64,000 nucleotides of DNA from Candidatus Rokuibacteriota bacterium (GCA_016184125.1 JACPDG010000042.1:39884-103883); one strand, 5' to 3'. Positions 43,231 through 52,450 are shown, numbered from the stretch's first letter. The notes: generated from the letters alone by a model not told the origin. Translations and numbers: made by a program.

Positions 43231-43899
43231 CTACCGGTCGAGGTCGCGCGCGAGACGGTCGCGAGAGGACCGGAGGGCCGAAACGAGCGAGGGCACGCGG
43301 TCCGGCGTCACCCTGCTGATGGGCCCGGAGACGGTCAGCGCGCCGAGCAAGCGCCCCGCGGAGTCGAAGAGGGGTATCGCGACCGCCGCGAGATGCGGGT
43401 CACGCGCTCCGAACGTCGCCGCCCACCCGCGGGCCCGGACCTCGGCGAGCGCGCCACGCGGCCGGTCGGCGCCGAATGCGAGGAGCACCTCGCCCGCCGC
43501 GCCCTTCCGGAGCGGCAGGCGCGTGCCCTCCTCGAGGTGATCGCGCACGGATTCCGGCGACGGCACGAGGACCAGCAGTAACCGCGTCGCGCCGTCGCGC
43601 ACGGCGAAGCTCGCCGTCTCGCGTGTCTGGCGCACCAGGCGCATCAGCTCGGGTCTAAGACGCCGCGCCAGCTCGCCCCACGAGTGGCGTAGCGCCGCGA
43701 GGCGCGTGACCAGGGGCCCCGGCGAGAACCGGCCGTCGCCGTCGCGCGACAGCAGGCCGCCCTGCACGAGCGACGTGAGCAGGCGCAGCGTCGACGACTT
43801 CGCGCGGCCGGTCGCCGTGGCGAGGTCCGTCAGCCGCGCCGGGTCGCGGCGTGTCGCGAGCGCGTCGAGCAGCGCGCACGCCGCGGCGATCGAGGTCAT
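43231..43899 (-). CDS. IclR-family transcriptional regulator
   Basis: This is a 222-residue regulator with an N-terminal winged helix (DPARLTDLATATGRAKSSTLRLLTSLVQGGLL) and a C-terminal effector domain. The latter shows RETASFAVRDG, LPLRKGAAGEVLLAF, and AVAIPLFDSAGRLLGALTVSGP. IclR proteins commonly control transport and breakdown of organic acids, which fits the adjacent TctABC transporter. I chose the ATG at 43899. The open frame extends upstream through a family A hairpin array that would add a repeated GGCADAP heptapeptide, which is improbable as genuine protein but cannot be excluded. Confidence 0.9.
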   Translation of the reverse strand: MTSIAAACALLDALATRRDPARLTDLATATGRAKSSTLRLLTSLVQGGLLSRDGDGRFSPGPLVTRLAALRHSWGELARRLRPELMRLVRQTRETASFAVRDGATRLLLVLVPSPESVRDHLEEGTRLPLRKGAAGEVLLAFGADRPRGALAEVRARGWAATFGARDPHLAAVAIPLFDSAGRLLGALTVSGPISRVTPDRVPSLVSALRSSRDRLARDLDR

Positions 43900-43955
43900 C
43901 GGCGCTGCGGTCGGTCGTCCCGCCGGCCGTCCCCGAGGGCGCACTTCGGGTTCCC

Positions 43956-44032
43956 CGGGTGCGTCCGCGCACCCCCCGGGTGCGTCCGCGCACCCCCCGG
44001 GTGCGTCCGCGCACCCCCCGGGTGCGTCCGCG
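43956..44032. repeat. Hairpin array of family A units
   Basis: Four units of 21 bp based on GGGTGCGTCCGCGCACCC lie in tandem just upstream of the IclR start. Each unit is an inverted repeat with 7-bp arms. The 21-bp period equals seven codons, so the array is open in frame with the regulator. The other parts of family A are absent. Confidence 0.92.
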
Positions 44033-44110
44033 CCGCGCGTCGGGGTCGCGGGCGGCGCGGCGGCGTCGCTCGAAATGGCGGAGCGCGTAACGCGCCACGC
44101 CATGGCCCGG

Positions 44111-45631
44111 TCAGCTCCGGCCGATCGCCGGCTCACCGCGCGCGCTTCGCCGCGAGAGGAACCACGACTGCAGGTACGGGCTGAAGAGCGACAGCACGCA
44201 GAGGACGAGGATGGCCGCCGAGATCGGACGCGAGACGAAGATCGTGAGGCTGCCGTCGGAGAGCGTCGTCGCCCGGCGGAAGTTGTCCTCCATGCTGCGC
44301 TCGAGCACCAGGGCCAGGATCAGCGGCGCCGGCGGGAAATCGGCGCGGCGCGCCAGGTACCCGAGGACGCCGAAGCCGAGCGCCAGCCAGAGGTCGAACG
44401 TGCGCCCGTTCGTGGCGTACACGCCGACGGTGGACAGGACGAGGACGGCCGCGACCAGCACCGCGGGGCGCACGTCGATCAGCTTCACGAACAGGCGGAT
44501 CAGCGGCAGGTTCAGCACGAGCAGCATCACGTTGCCGATGTACATGCTGGCGATGAGCGCCCAGATCACGTCCGGGTTCTTCTGGAACAGCAGCGGGCCG
44601 GGCTGGAGCCCGAACATCATGAACGCGCCGAGCAGGATCGCCGTCGTGCCCGACCCGGGGATGCCGAGCGTGAGCAGCGGGACCATCGCGCCGCCGACGG
44701 AGGCGTTGTTCGCCGCCTCCGGTCCGGCGACGCCCTCGATCGCGCCCTTGCCGAACTCCTCGGGGTGCCGCGACATCCGGCGCTCCAGCGCGTACGAGAA
44801 GAACGACGCGATCGTGGCGCCGGCGCCCGGCAGCACGCCGACCAGGAAGCCGAGGACCGAGCCGCGGAGCCACGGCGCCGTGGACTTCCGGAACTCCTCG
44901 CGCGTGAGCCACGCGCGGCCCTTGAACTCGAAGTGCGTCATCTGCTTCCGGCGGACCACCGCGGCCTGGTCCAGCGCCTCGCCGAAGGCGAACAGCCCGA
45001 TGGCGGGGATGATGAAGTCCACGCCCTCGTAGAGCTCGACGACCCCGAAGTTGAACCGCGGGAACCCACCCATGTCGAGCCCGACCGTCCCGAGCAGGAG
45101 GCCGAGGCACATCGAGATCAGCGATTTCACGACCGAGCGGCCGCCGAGCGCGGACACCGCGGTGAGCCCGAGCAGCATCAGGCTGAAGTACTCCGCGGGC
45201 CCGAACCTGATCGCGACGGACGCCAGGCTCGGCGCCAGGAACATGAGGCCCGCGGTGGCGATCGTCCCCGCGACGAACGACCCGATCGCCGCGGTCGCCA
45301 GGGCCGCGCCGGCACGGCCCTGCTTCGCCATGGGGTGACCGTCGAGCGTCGTGACGACGGCCGAAGACTCGCCCGGGATGTTCGCGAGGATCGACGTCGT
45401 CGATCCCCCGTACATGGCGCCGTAGTACACGCCCGCCATGAGGATCAGGCCGGACGTGGGATTCATGCCGAACGTGATCGGGATGAGCAGCGCGACCGTC
45501 GTGACCGAGCCGATGCCGGGCAGCACCCCGATCAGGGTCCCGACGAGGCAACCGATGAACGCGTACACGAGGTTCATCGGCGTGACGGCGATGCCGAAGC
45601 CGGTGACGAGGTTCGCGAAGAAATCGGTCAC
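44111..45631 (-). CDS. tctA: Tripartite tricarboxylate transporter, large membrane subunit
   Basis: This is a 506-residue TctA protein with about twelve helices and the family motifs LVGTLIGVLPGIGSVTTVALLIP, YYGAMYGGSTTSILANIPGE, GVLPGAGATIASFFSYALE and LTLGIPGSGTTAILLGAF. It is the translocating subunit for carboxylates delivered by TctC. The GTG at 45631 lies 2 nt after the TctB stop. The substrate is not predictable; the linked IclR regulator and CoA transferase suggest an organic acid fed into CoA-ester metabolism. Confidence 0.96.
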   Translation of the reverse strand: MTDFFANLVTGFGIAVTPMNLVYAFIGCLVGTLIGVLPGIGSVTTVALLIPITFGMNPTSGLILMAGVYYGAMYGGSTTSILANIPGESSAVVTTLDGHPMAKQGRAGAALATAAIGSFVAGTIATAGLMFLAPSLASVAIRFGPAEYFSLMLLGLTAVSALGGRSVVKSLISMCLGLLLGTVGLDMGGFPRFNFGVVELYEGVDFIIPAIGLFAFGEALDQAAVVRRKQMTHFEFKGRAWLTREEFRKSTAPWLRGSVLGFLVGVLPGAGATIASFFSYALERRMSRHPEEFGKGAIEGVAGPEAANNASVGGAMVPLLTLGIPGSGTTAILLGAFMMFGLQPGPLLFQKNPDVIWALIASMYIGNVMLLVLNLPLIRLFVKLIDVRPAVLVAAVLVLSTVGVYATNGRTFDLWLALGFGVLGYLARRADFPPAPLILALVLERSMEDNFRRATTLSDGSLTIFVSRPISAAILVLCVLSLFSPYLQSWFLSRRSARGEPAIGRS

Positions 45632-45633
45632 GG

Positions 45634-46110
45634 TTACCCGAGGATCCCGGCGGGGAGCGTGACGCCCAGCAGCGTCACGAACAGCAGGTAAAGCGCGACC
45701 GGCAGCAGGAGCACCACCGGCAGCGCCCACGGCCAGCGCCGCCGGTCGACCTCGAGCACGGCGATCTCGCCGGCCATGAACAGCACCGTCGACAGGATGA
45801 AACCGACGCGCTCGTAGAGGAACGTGTAGAGCGCGAGCCCGGCGAGCACCGCGAGGATCGCGGCCACGTCGGGCGGCCCCTCGAGCTCGGCCTCCGTGGG
45901 CCGCGCGGGCCATCCCGCCGCGCGGCGCAGCAACGGTCCGATGGCCAGCACCGTCCCCAGCACGACGAGCGCGCCGGCGATGAGGTGTGGGAACACCTCG
46001 GGACCGACGGCCTGCTGGAGGAGCGGCTTCGGCAGCGCCGAAGCCGCTCGCCAGTACGCGACGCCGAGGACGATGATCGCGAGACCGGTGATCCGGTCGG
46101 CGACGCTCAC
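45634..46110 (-). CDS. tctB: Tripartite tricarboxylate transporter, small membrane subunit
   Basis: This is a 158-residue TctB-type protein with four helices (LAIIVLGVAYWRAASALP, LIAGALVVLGTVLAIG, VAAILAVLAGLALYTFLYERVG, and the WALPVVLLLPVALYLLFVTLLG end). TctB proteins are poorly conserved in sequence, so identity rests on topology and position. The GTG start overlaps the TctC stop by GTGA, and TctA follows after 2 nt. Confidence 0.9.
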   Translation of the reverse strand: MSVADRITGLAIIVLGVAYWRAASALPKPLLQQAVGPEVFPHLIAGALVVLGTVLAIGPLLRRAAGWPARPTEAELEGPPDVAAILAVLAGLALYTFLYERVGFILSTVLFMAGEIAVLEVDRRRWPWALPVVLLLPVALYLLFVTLLGVTLPAGILG

Positions 46111-47105
46111 TTCTTCTTGAACACTCCGGCGTTCTTCAGGATGTCCGACATCAGCCTGTCGTTCTCCGCGAGGAACCGGTCGAAGCCGTCCGCCATGAAC
46201 GCGTCCGCCCAGCTGTAGCGCGCGCGCAGGTCCTCCCACGTCTGCGTCTTCACCGTCTCGCCAAACTTCTGCTGCCAGTAGGCGAGCGCCTCCTTCGGCA
46301 TGCCTGGAGGCCCGACGAAGCCGCGCCAGTTCATGAACACGACATCGACGCCGGACTCCTTGACCGTCGGCACGCTCTGGAACTTCGGCTCGCGCTCCGG
46401 CCCCGTCGTGGCGAGCGGCTTCATCTTGCCCGCCTCGACGTGCTGCGCGAACTCGCCGACGGTGTTGACCGCCGCCTGGATGTGCCCGCCGAGCAGCGCG
46501 CCCGCGACCTGTGCGCCGTCGTAGCCGATGAACTTGAGCTTCGTGACGTCCAGCCCGGCGCCGCCGAACACCGCCATCGCGGCGGCCCAGTCGTCGGCGG
46601 GCGGTGTCGAGCCGCCGATCGACACCGACTTCGGGTCCTTCCGGAGTCGTGCGATGAGGTCCTTGAAGTCCTTGATGTCGGAGTTGGCGGGCACGGCCAC
46701 CAGGTAGTGCGTCGCGGCCAGGCGCACGATCGGCGTCAGGTTCTTGTAACCGTACGGCGACGTCCCCATGATCTTGTTCGTGATCAGGGGCAGCGACGTG
46801 ACCAGGATCACGTCGTCCTTGCCCTTGTGCTGGTTCACCATCTCGGCGACGGCGATCGCGCCCGCGCCACCGGGCTTGTTGACGACGGTCACCGGATGCT
46901 TGAGCACCTTGTGGGCGGTCATCGCCTGGAGCGCGGCGCGCGCGGTCGTGTCCCAGCCGCTGCCGGGCCCCGCGCCGGCCATCCAGGAAACGTTCCCCTT
47001 GGGCGCCCACTCGGCCGAGGCGCCGAGCGCGGTCGCGACGAGCACGGCCAGGACGGCGACGACGCCGAGGGCCGCGCGGCTCGAAGATCGAAGAGTGTTC
47101 CTCAT
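46107..47105 (-). CDS. tctC: TctC/Bug-family periplasmic solute-binding protein
   Basis: This is a 332-residue secreted protein with a signal at about residues 1-31 (ending ALGASA) and Bug-family blocks. These are VSWMAGAGPGSGWDTTARAA, VVNKPGGAGAIAVAEM, SVSIGGSTPPADDWAAA and FIGYDGAQVAGALLGGHI. It captures the carboxylate ligand for TctAB. The IclR, TctA, TctB and TctC genes and the CoA transferase are all on the same strand. Confidence 0.95.
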   Translation of the reverse strand: MRNTLRSSSRAALGVVAVLAVLVATALGASAEWAPKGNVSWMAGAGPGSGWDTTARAALQAMTAHKVLKHPVTVVNKPGGAGAIAVAEMVNQHKGKDDVILVTSLPLITNKIMGTSPYGYKNLTPIVRLAATHYLVAVPANSDIKDFKDLIARLRKDPKSVSIGGSTPPADDWAAAMAVFGGAGLDVTKLKFIGYDGAQVAGALLGGHIQAAVNTVGEFAQHVEAGKMKPLATTGPEREPKFQSVPTVKESGVDVVFMNWRGFVGPPGMPKEALAYWQQKFGETVKTQTWEDLRARYSWADAFMADGFDRFLAENDRLMSDILKNAGVFKKK

Positions 47106-47127
47106 GCGCTCCTCCCTTGTCTCTGCA

Positions 47128-48375
47128 TCACAGCACCCCTTCCTCGTGCAGGGACGCGATCTCGCCGGCGGAGAGACCGAGCAGGTCGCCGAGGACCGCG
47201 TCGTTGTGCGCTCCGGCGTCCGGGCCTCCGTGGAGGACCCGGCCGGGCGTGGCTGACAGCGCCGGGACGATCCCCGGCACAGGGACCTTGCCCAGTCGCG
47301 GGTGGTCGATCTCGACGATGTCGCCGCGCGCCCGGTAGTGCGGGTCGGCGAAGATCTCGGCGATCGAGTTGACCGGGCTCATCGGGCAGCCGACGGTGTC
47401 GAGGATGCGCTGGCTCTCCGCGAGCGTCCTCTCCCCGAGCCACGCGCCGACGATGGCGTCCACCTCGGCACGGTGCTCGACGCGCCGCGCGTTCGTCGAG
47501 TAGCGCGGGTCCGTGATCATGTCCGCGCGCCCCATCGCCTCGGCGAGGCGATTGAAGGTGCGGTCCGTGCTGCAGACCAGCACCACCCATCGACCGTCGC
47601 CGGTCCGGTACGAGCCCGCAGGCGACGCGCCACCGCTCAGGTCGCCGGTGCGCTGGCGCACGCGGCCGGTCACGCCGTACTCGGCGACGAGCGCATCGAG
47701 CAGGCGGAACGTCGACTCGTAGAGCGACACGTCGGCGACCTGTCCCTCGCCGTCCCTGGCGTCGCGCCAGTACAGCGCCATGAGCGCCGCGATGGCCCCG
47801 TACATCCCCGCGAGCATATCGGAAAGCGGGATCGGGATGTTGAGCGGCGGACGGTCCGGGTATCCGAGCAGGTGCGTGAGCCCGGCGTACGCCGTGGCCG
47901 GCGTTCCGAACCCGGCCTTGTCGCGATACGGCCCGGTCTGCCCGTAGCCCGAGATGCGGACGAAGATGAGCCGGGGATTGTCCGCCCGGAGGACGTCGGG
48001 CCCGAGACCGAAGCGCTCCATCACGCCCGGCCGGTAGTTCTCGACGACGAGGTCGGCTCCGGCGCTCAGCTGACGGAACAGCCCGGCGCCGCGGGGGTGG
48101 CCGAGGTTGAGCGTGACCGCCTTCTTGTTGCGGTTCAGGCTCGGGAACCTGAGCGCCTCGCCGTTCGCGAACGGCCCCATGGTCCGGGCCGCGTCTCCCG
48201 CGCCCGGCTGCTCGACCTTGATGACCTCGGCGCCGAAGTCGGCGAGCAGGTTGGTCGCGAAGGGGCCCGCGATGACCGACGTCACGTCGATCACGCGCAC
48301 GCCGCGCAGCGGGCCGGCGTGGTCGCGCCAGAGAGACGATTCCGAGATCGGGACTTCGGTTCGCACGCCGTCCAC
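47128..48375 (-). CDS. CaiB/BaiF-family (class III) CoA transferase
   Basis: This is a 415-residue class III CoA transferase. Diagnostic blocks are GVRVIDVTSVIAGPFATNLLADFGAEVIKVEQ near the N-terminus, written here only as its position (about residues 20-51), then NRNKKAVTLNLGHPRG and LVENYRPGVMERFGLG. DISGYGQTGPYRDKAGFGTP-like sequence follows (here VRISGYGQTGPYRDK). The catalytic Asp region YGAIAALMALYWRDARDGEG is present. It swaps CoA between acids, probably the carboxylate imported by TctABC. The GTG at 48375 has GGAGGAGG seven nt upstream. A family A repeat begins 22 nt upstream of the start. Confidence 0.93.
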   Translation of the reverse strand: MDGVRTEVPISESSLWRDHAGPLRGVRVIDVTSVIAGPFATNLLADFGAEVIKVEQPGAGDAARTMGPFANGEALRFPSLNRNKKAVTLNLGHPRGAGLFRQLSAGADLVVENYRPGVMERFGLGPDVLRADNPRLIFVRISGYGQTGPYRDKAGFGTPATAYAGLTHLLGYPDRPPLNIPIPLSDMLAGMYGAIAALMALYWRDARDGEGQVADVSLYESTFRLLDALVAEYGVTGRVRQRTGDLSGGASPAGSYRTGDGRWVVLVCSTDRTFNRLAEAMGRADMITDPRYSTNARRVEHRAEVDAIVGAWLGERTLAESQRILDTVGCPMSPVNSIAEIFADPHYRARGDIVEIDHPRLGKVPVPGIVPALSATPGRVLHGGPDAGAHNDAVLGDLLGLSAGEIASLHEEGVL

Positions 48376-48396
48376 GTGACTGCCTCCTCCGATTGT

Positions 48397-48498
48397 CATG
48401 GGGGGATTATCGAAGCCCCCCATACCCCCCGCGCTCGGAGCGCCCCGGCACAGCCGTGGCGCTCCTCGACACACGGATTCGTTCTCGGGCTCGCAGCC
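48397..48498 (+). repeat. Family A repeat lacking the hairpin units
   Basis: The outer end (CATGGGGGGATTATCGAAG), the GCGCTCGGAGCGCCCC block and the inner end (GTGGCGCTCCTCGA...CGGATTCGTTCTCGGGCT) are present and joined directly. The tandem hairpin units are missing. It lies upstream of the CoA transferase start. Confidence 0.88.
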
Positions 48499-48845
48499 GG
48501 CCCGGTGACGCGCAGGCGGGGCGCCCGCGCGCGCCGCGAATTGTTCCGGCATGGTGAAATGCCGTGCCGGCGCGATGAACCTAGGCCGGCGCGCCATTCG
48601 AGCACAATGAGGCGAACGCATCAATCTGGCGCGGGCGTCGCTGCCGCCGAGGCGCCCGCGCCCCACGTGCGCGCCCGCGCGGCCGCGCCGCGGCGCGTCC
48701 GTGCGACGTCACCACGGCCGCTCGCCGTCCGCTTCCTGCGCTCGACCAGTCTCCGAATCCGAATCCCGCGCTGGCCCGAAGAGCAGCCGGCAAGCGTCGC
48801 GTCGTGCAACGGTAGTTGGCAACCAGGCCGGCATGGCCGCACTCG
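48499..48845. other. Spacer without supported gene
   Basis: I see no convincing gene or tRNA here on either strand. Short frames are Arg-rich and random in composition. The right side ends in a hairpin (48846-48874). Confidence 0.5.
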
Positions 48846-48874
48846 AGGCCCGGGGGGCGATGGCTCCCGGGCCT
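48846..48874 (-). terminator. Hairpin downstream of the universal stress gene
   Basis: Nine-base arms AGGCCCGGG and CCCGGGCCT are separated by 11 nt and lie about 30 nt beyond the stop at 48906. There is no long U-run. It could act on either strand. Confidence 0.55.
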
Positions 48875-48905
48875 TCGTCGTCTGCGCCGACCGCCGACCG
48901 CCCGG

Positions 48906-49346
48906 TCAGCGCCCGTCGTGCGGGCGGACCGTCAGCACGGGGCACGGGGCCAGCCGGATGACGCGCTCGGCGACGCTTCCGAGAAGCAGCCGCTCGAGGC
49001 CGGTACGGCCGTGCGTGCCCATGACGATCATGTCGGCCTTGTCGTCGCGGGCCGCCTTCACGATCTCGACGTGGGGCGTGCCGACGCGCAGGCTCATGCG
49101 AGCCATGACGCCCCGGTCCTTCGCGGCCGTCACGCGCGCGGAGAGCGTCTCCGTCGCCCACTGCCGCTGCGCGTCGTAGACACGCTGGACGTCGGCCATG
49201 GTGAACGGGCCCTCGCCGTAGAGCCGCGCCTCGACCGACACGTGCAGGTACACGAGCTCGGTCCGGAGCGCCTGCGCGAGCTGGATCGCCTGCGCCTCGG
49301 CCGGCTCCGCCGATTCCGAGAAATCCGTCGCACAGATGATGGGCAT
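48906..49346 (-). CDS. Universal stress protein, UspA family
   Basis: This is a 146-residue single-domain Usp protein. It begins MPIICATDFSESAEPA (the ATP-site DFS motif) and ends with MIVMGTHGRTGLERLLLGSVAERV and CPVLTVRP, the G-2x-G-9x-G(S/T) nucleotide-binding signature. It starts 14 nt after the GH57 gene stop and is likely in the same unit. It is related to the broken copy at 52202-52450. Confidence 0.95.
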   Translation of the reverse strand: MPIICATDFSESAEPAEAQAIQLAQALRTELVYLHVSVEARLYGEGPFTMADVQRVYDAQRQWATETLSARVTAAKDRGVMARMSLRVGTPHVEIVKAARDDKADMIVMGTHGRTGLERLLLGSVAERVIRLAPCPVLTVRPHDGR

Positions 49347-49360
49347 GGCGACCTCCTCCG

Positions 49361-50632
49361 TCAGCCGGCGACGAGCGCCGCGACCTCCGGCTCGAGCATC
49401 TCGAGCTGGTCACCGGTCGCGTCCGGGGCCGGGCTCGGTCCCCCGACCGCGCGAACGAAGTTGACGTACACCTGCTGGATCTCCCACACCAGGCGATCCG
49501 CGCCGAGGCTCCACCACTCGCGTGGCGTGAAGTACGCCGACACCTCCGCCTCGGAGCCCGAACGACCGAACCACTGGATCAGGTGCAGGTTGTCGGACTG
49601 CGCGAGCCAGAGCGCCAGGTCCAGGAGCGCGGGGTCGCCCGAGAGCTGCGCCTTCCCGTAGGCCTCGCGCATGAGCTGGAAGACGGCCTGCTGGACGGGG
49701 TTGCCCAGGAAGAACTCCATGCCGCCGCTTCCGGCCCAGGTCGACGGGAACACGGGCAGCGGCAGGTGCTGGCTCCGCGGTCGATGGGCCGCGATCGCCT
49801 CGCTCGCCGTGAGGAACCGAAGGCCACGGTCGCGGGCGCCGGTGACGAACCGGCGCACGAAGTCGAAGATGCCGGTGTCCGCGCCGTGGTGCTCGCCGAA
49901 CGTCTCGTAGTCCCATCCGAGGACGACGACATCTCCCGGCGCGGCCGCGATCCAGTCGAGGTACGTGTCCGCCATCAGCGGCCATCCCGACCACGTCCGG
50001 TCCGAGAACCGGTATCCGACGTCGTCGCTGAGCGCGTGGTGGCGCGCGAGCAGCGCGAGCCGCCGGCCCGAGTGGTACAGGAACGACGGCGCTCGCCACT
50101 CGAGCACCCAGGGACGCCCGTCGATGAATCCGCCGTCGAAGCCGGCGTGATCGAGCGCCGTGTAGATCGTCTCCGACATCGACAGCTCGGTCGTGTCCGC
50201 GACCGTCGGACGGGAGCCGAAGTAGCCGGCGAGCGCCTCGCGTGACCACCGCATGCGCTGCACGAACCCTGGCAGGTCGATGAGCATCGCGAAGCTGTGA
50301 TACGGCTCGACCGCGACCGGCTCCGCCCGCGGATGCGCCATCAGGTCACGCAGGCGCGCCACGAGCGCCGGGTCCCACGCATCGGCCTGGCGCAGGAAGG
50401 AGAACGAGAAGCCGACCGACAGCGCCAGGTCCTGATCGAGCAGCCGACGGAACATCCCGGTCGCGGGGTGGTAGCAGCGGGCGGCGACCTTCTCGAGATA
50501 ACGCCGGTTCATCGGCTCGTCGAACAGGCAGCGCTCGACGTCCGGTGCGGCAGCTCCTGCGGGAATCGGCTGCGCCGGCAGCTTCAGCCGACGCGGCTGG
50601 TGCACGACGGTGTAGACGACGACGTCACGCAT
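49361..50632 (-). CDS. Glycoside hydrolase family 57 (alpha-amylase type)
   Basis: This is a 423-residue cytoplasmic GH57 enzyme acting on alpha-1,4-glucans. Visible family features are VVYTVVHQPRRL at the N-terminus (substrate-binding His), LSMSETIYTALDHAGFDGGFIDG, and VVLGWDYETFGEH, which holds the conserved acid. WAQSDNLHLIQWF near the end also fits. It stands beside a starch/glycogen-synthase-like GT4, the usual pairing for glycogen or maltodextrin metabolism. The ATG at 50632 lies 7 nt from a family A repeat. Confidence 0.92.
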   Translation of the reverse strand: MRDVVVYTVVHQPRRLKLPAQPIPAGAAAPDVERCLFDEPMNRRYLEKVAARCYHPATGMFRRLLDQDLALSVGFSFSFLRQADAWDPALVARLRDLMAHPRAEPVAVEPYHSFAMLIDLPGFVQRMRWSREALAGYFGSRPTVADTTELSMSETIYTALDHAGFDGGFIDGRPWVLEWRAPSFLYHSGRRLALLARHHALSDDVGYRFSDRTWSGWPLMADTYLDWIAAAPGDVVVLGWDYETFGEHHGADTGIFDFVRRFVTGARDRGLRFLTASEAIAAHRPRSQHLPLPVFPSTWAGSGGMEFFLGNPVQQAVFQLMREAYGKAQLSGDPALLDLALWLAQSDNLHLIQWFGRSGSEAEVSAYFTPREWWSLGADRLVWEIQQVYVNFVRAVGGPSPAPDATGDQLEMLEPEVAALVAG

Positions 50633-50639
50633 CTGTCTT

Positions 50640-50862
50640 CATGGGGGGACTATCGATGCCCCCCATGCCCCCCACGCTCCCCGCGCCCCGGGAAACCCGG
50701 GGCGCGGCTCGATCACCCGATTGGTTCTCACGCATCTGTCTTCATGGGGGGGACTATCGATGCCCCCCATGCCCCCCGCGCTCGGAGCGCCCCGGAGGGT
50801 GCGCGGATGCACCCGACGAAGCCGTGACGCTCCTCGAGCACCCGGTTGGTTCATGGGCTCTG
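50640..50862 (+). repeat. Two family A repeats in tandem
   Basis: The outer end appears twice, at 50640 and 50742, each preceded by CACGCATCTGTCTTCATGGG, so about 104 bp have been duplicated. The first unit is a mixed copy carrying CCCCGGGAAACCCGGGG. The second has GCTCGGAGCGCCCC, one hairpin unit and the inner end. The GT4 reading frame runs into the second unit. Confidence 0.88.
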
Positions 50863-52205
50863 ACCCCGTTGCCGCCCGAGAGCGGCGGAGCGAGCAGACG
50901 CCGCGCCTGCACGCCCTGGTTCGCCGCCGCCAGATCGACCTTCGCGAGCAGGTTGACGAGCACCCGCTCCCACACGAAGCGACCGGCCGTCGCGCGAGCA
51001 GCGCGCGCGAGGCCCGCGGCGACCTCACGGCGCTCACCGAGGAACCGCACGTACCACGAGGCCTCCGCGGGGTCCGCGGTGTCGAGCACGATCGCGTTCT
51101 CGAGGTGAACGGCGTACTCCTCGCCCGTTCCCCCGGTGATCGCGATCCCTCCCGACGCCATGGTCTCGAGGCCCACGAGCCCGAACGGCTCGTGGCCCGA
51201 ATTCGCGAGCACCGCGTCCGCGGCGCGATACAGCGTGCGGAGCAGCGGCAGCGGTGCGAACGCGCGGACGACCGCGACCTCGGCATCGCGAGCGTCGTGG
51301 AGCGCGGCCGCCCAGGCCTCGACCGTGGGCTCCGCGGGCACGACGTCCCGGACGCGAAGGCCGAGATGCCGTGCGCGATCGAGGACCTCCGCCTGGTGCG
51401 GCTCGACCCCGCCGAGCGCGACGAGGGTCGTGCGCCGGCCGCGTGCGCGGAGATCCGCGACGGTCTCGACGGCCATCAGCCATCGCTTGTCCGGGTTCCA
51501 GCGCCCGACCTTCAGGAGCATGACCGCCGCGCCGAGGCTGCGGCGGAGGCGGCCGACGTCCCCCGGCCTCGCGGCCTCGAGCAGCGTGGCAGGGATGCCG
51601 TTCGGGATGACGAGCGGGTTCACGCCGAGCGGCCACATGAGGCGCTTCATGTAGCGGCTGACCGTGGTGAGCGCCGTGACGTACTCGAGCCGCGGCCAGT
51701 CGATGCGGTCGAATCCCATCGTGTTGTTCGCGTTCCACAGCAGCACCGCGCGCGAGCGGAGGCCCGCGTGCCAGAGCCGGTCCGAGATGCGGCACATCGC
51801 CTCCGCCGTGTGCCACTCCTCCCCCATGACGACCACGAGGCGCCCGGCCTCGATCGCGGGACGCGCCAGCGTCTCGACGACGAAGCCGGGCAGCGACTCG
51901 TTCACGTCGTAGAGCTTCGCCTCCTCGCCCTCGTACACGCCGCCCGGGTAGTAGCGGCTGATCCACTGAGACCAGCGATGCAGGTGCAGCCGTGGCTTCG
52001 GAGACTCGTACCCGGGCGCGGCCGGCTCGCCGACGAAGACCACGTGCGTGTCGAGCCCGGCGGCGGCGAGCGTGCGCGACAGCCACGCGACACGCACACC
52101 CAGGCCGCCCGCGGTGGCGTAGCGATCCGGCCCTTCGAACGAGATCAGCACGATCGTCGCCTGCGCCGGCTCCGCCGCCGCGCGCCCGGCCCGCCGCGCG
52201 ATCAC
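50754..52205 (-). CDS. GT4 glycosyltransferase, glycogen/starch synthase-like
   Basis: This is a 483-residue enzyme with two Rossmann domains. The N-domain has FEGPDRYATAGGLGVRVAWLS (synthase-type Gly-rich loop) and LVVVMGEEWHTAEA. The C-domain has VMLLKVGRWNPDKRWLMAVE and HEPFGLVGLETMASGGIAITGG, the nucleotide-sugar binding E-x7-E motif. It probably elongates alpha-glucan together with the GH57 enzyme. The GTG at 52205 overlaps the stop of a broken stress gene. The last roughly 36 codons, after SGGNGVRAHEPTG, are translated family A repeat (SGASAHPPGRSERGG), so the natural C-terminus has been replaced or extended. Confidence 0.9.
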   Translation of the reverse strand: MIARRAGRAAAEPAQATIVLISFEGPDRYATAGGLGVRVAWLSRTLAAAGLDTHVVFVGEPAAPGYESPKPRLHLHRWSQWISRYYPGGVYEGEEAKLYDVNESLPGFVVETLARPAIEAGRLVVVMGEEWHTAEAMCRISDRLWHAGLRSRAVLLWNANNTMGFDRIDWPRLEYVTALTTVSRYMKRLMWPLGVNPLVIPNGIPATLLEAARPGDVGRLRRSLGAAVMLLKVGRWNPDKRWLMAVETVADLRARGRRTTLVALGGVEPHQAEVLDRARHLGLRVRDVVPAEPTVEAWAAALHDARDAEVAVVRAFAPLPLLRTLYRAADAVLANSGHEPFGLVGLETMASGGIAITGGTGEEYAVHLENAIVLDTADPAEASWYVRFLGERREVAAGLARAARATAGRFVWERVLVNLLAKVDLAAANQGVQARRLLAPPLSGGNGVRAHEPTGCSRSVTASSGASAHPPGRSERGGHGGHR

Positions 52206-52450
52206 TGCGCGACGCCCTTCACCACCAGGACGGGACACGCGACGCGATGGAGCACGCGCTCCGACACGCTGCCGAGCAGCAGGCGCCTGATCGTGCCGGC
52301 GCCTCGGGCCCCGATGACGACCAGGTCGACGTCCCCGGACCTCGCCGCCTCGATGATCTTCGCATTGTCCGAACCGTCGGTCGCCACCAGGACTCGCCTC
52401 CCGTCGCCTCTTTCGTGCGTCAGGGTACGCGCTCGTCGCCCCGCGAGCAT
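52202..52450 (-). pseudogene. Universal stress protein with internal deletion
   Basis: The frame joins an N-terminal Usp strand, RRVLVATDGSDNA, directly to the C-terminal half, KIIEAARSGDVDLVVIGARG and LLLGSVSERVLHRVACPVLVV. A complete Usp domain needs about 70 more residues between them (compare 48906-49346). Upstream codons show no proper start. The ATP-binding end is intact, but the fold cannot be complete. Confidence 0.75.

Noticed and set aside
43900..44136. N-terminal extension of the IclR regulator with repeated GGCADAP
   Set aside because: The extension is translated repeat DNA upstream of a normal IclR start; the family has no such domain.
48780..48880. Possible tRNA or small RNA near 48.8 kb
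   Set aside because: Only one GC hairpin is present; no cloverleaf, anticodon loop or T-loop consensus can be drawn on either strand.
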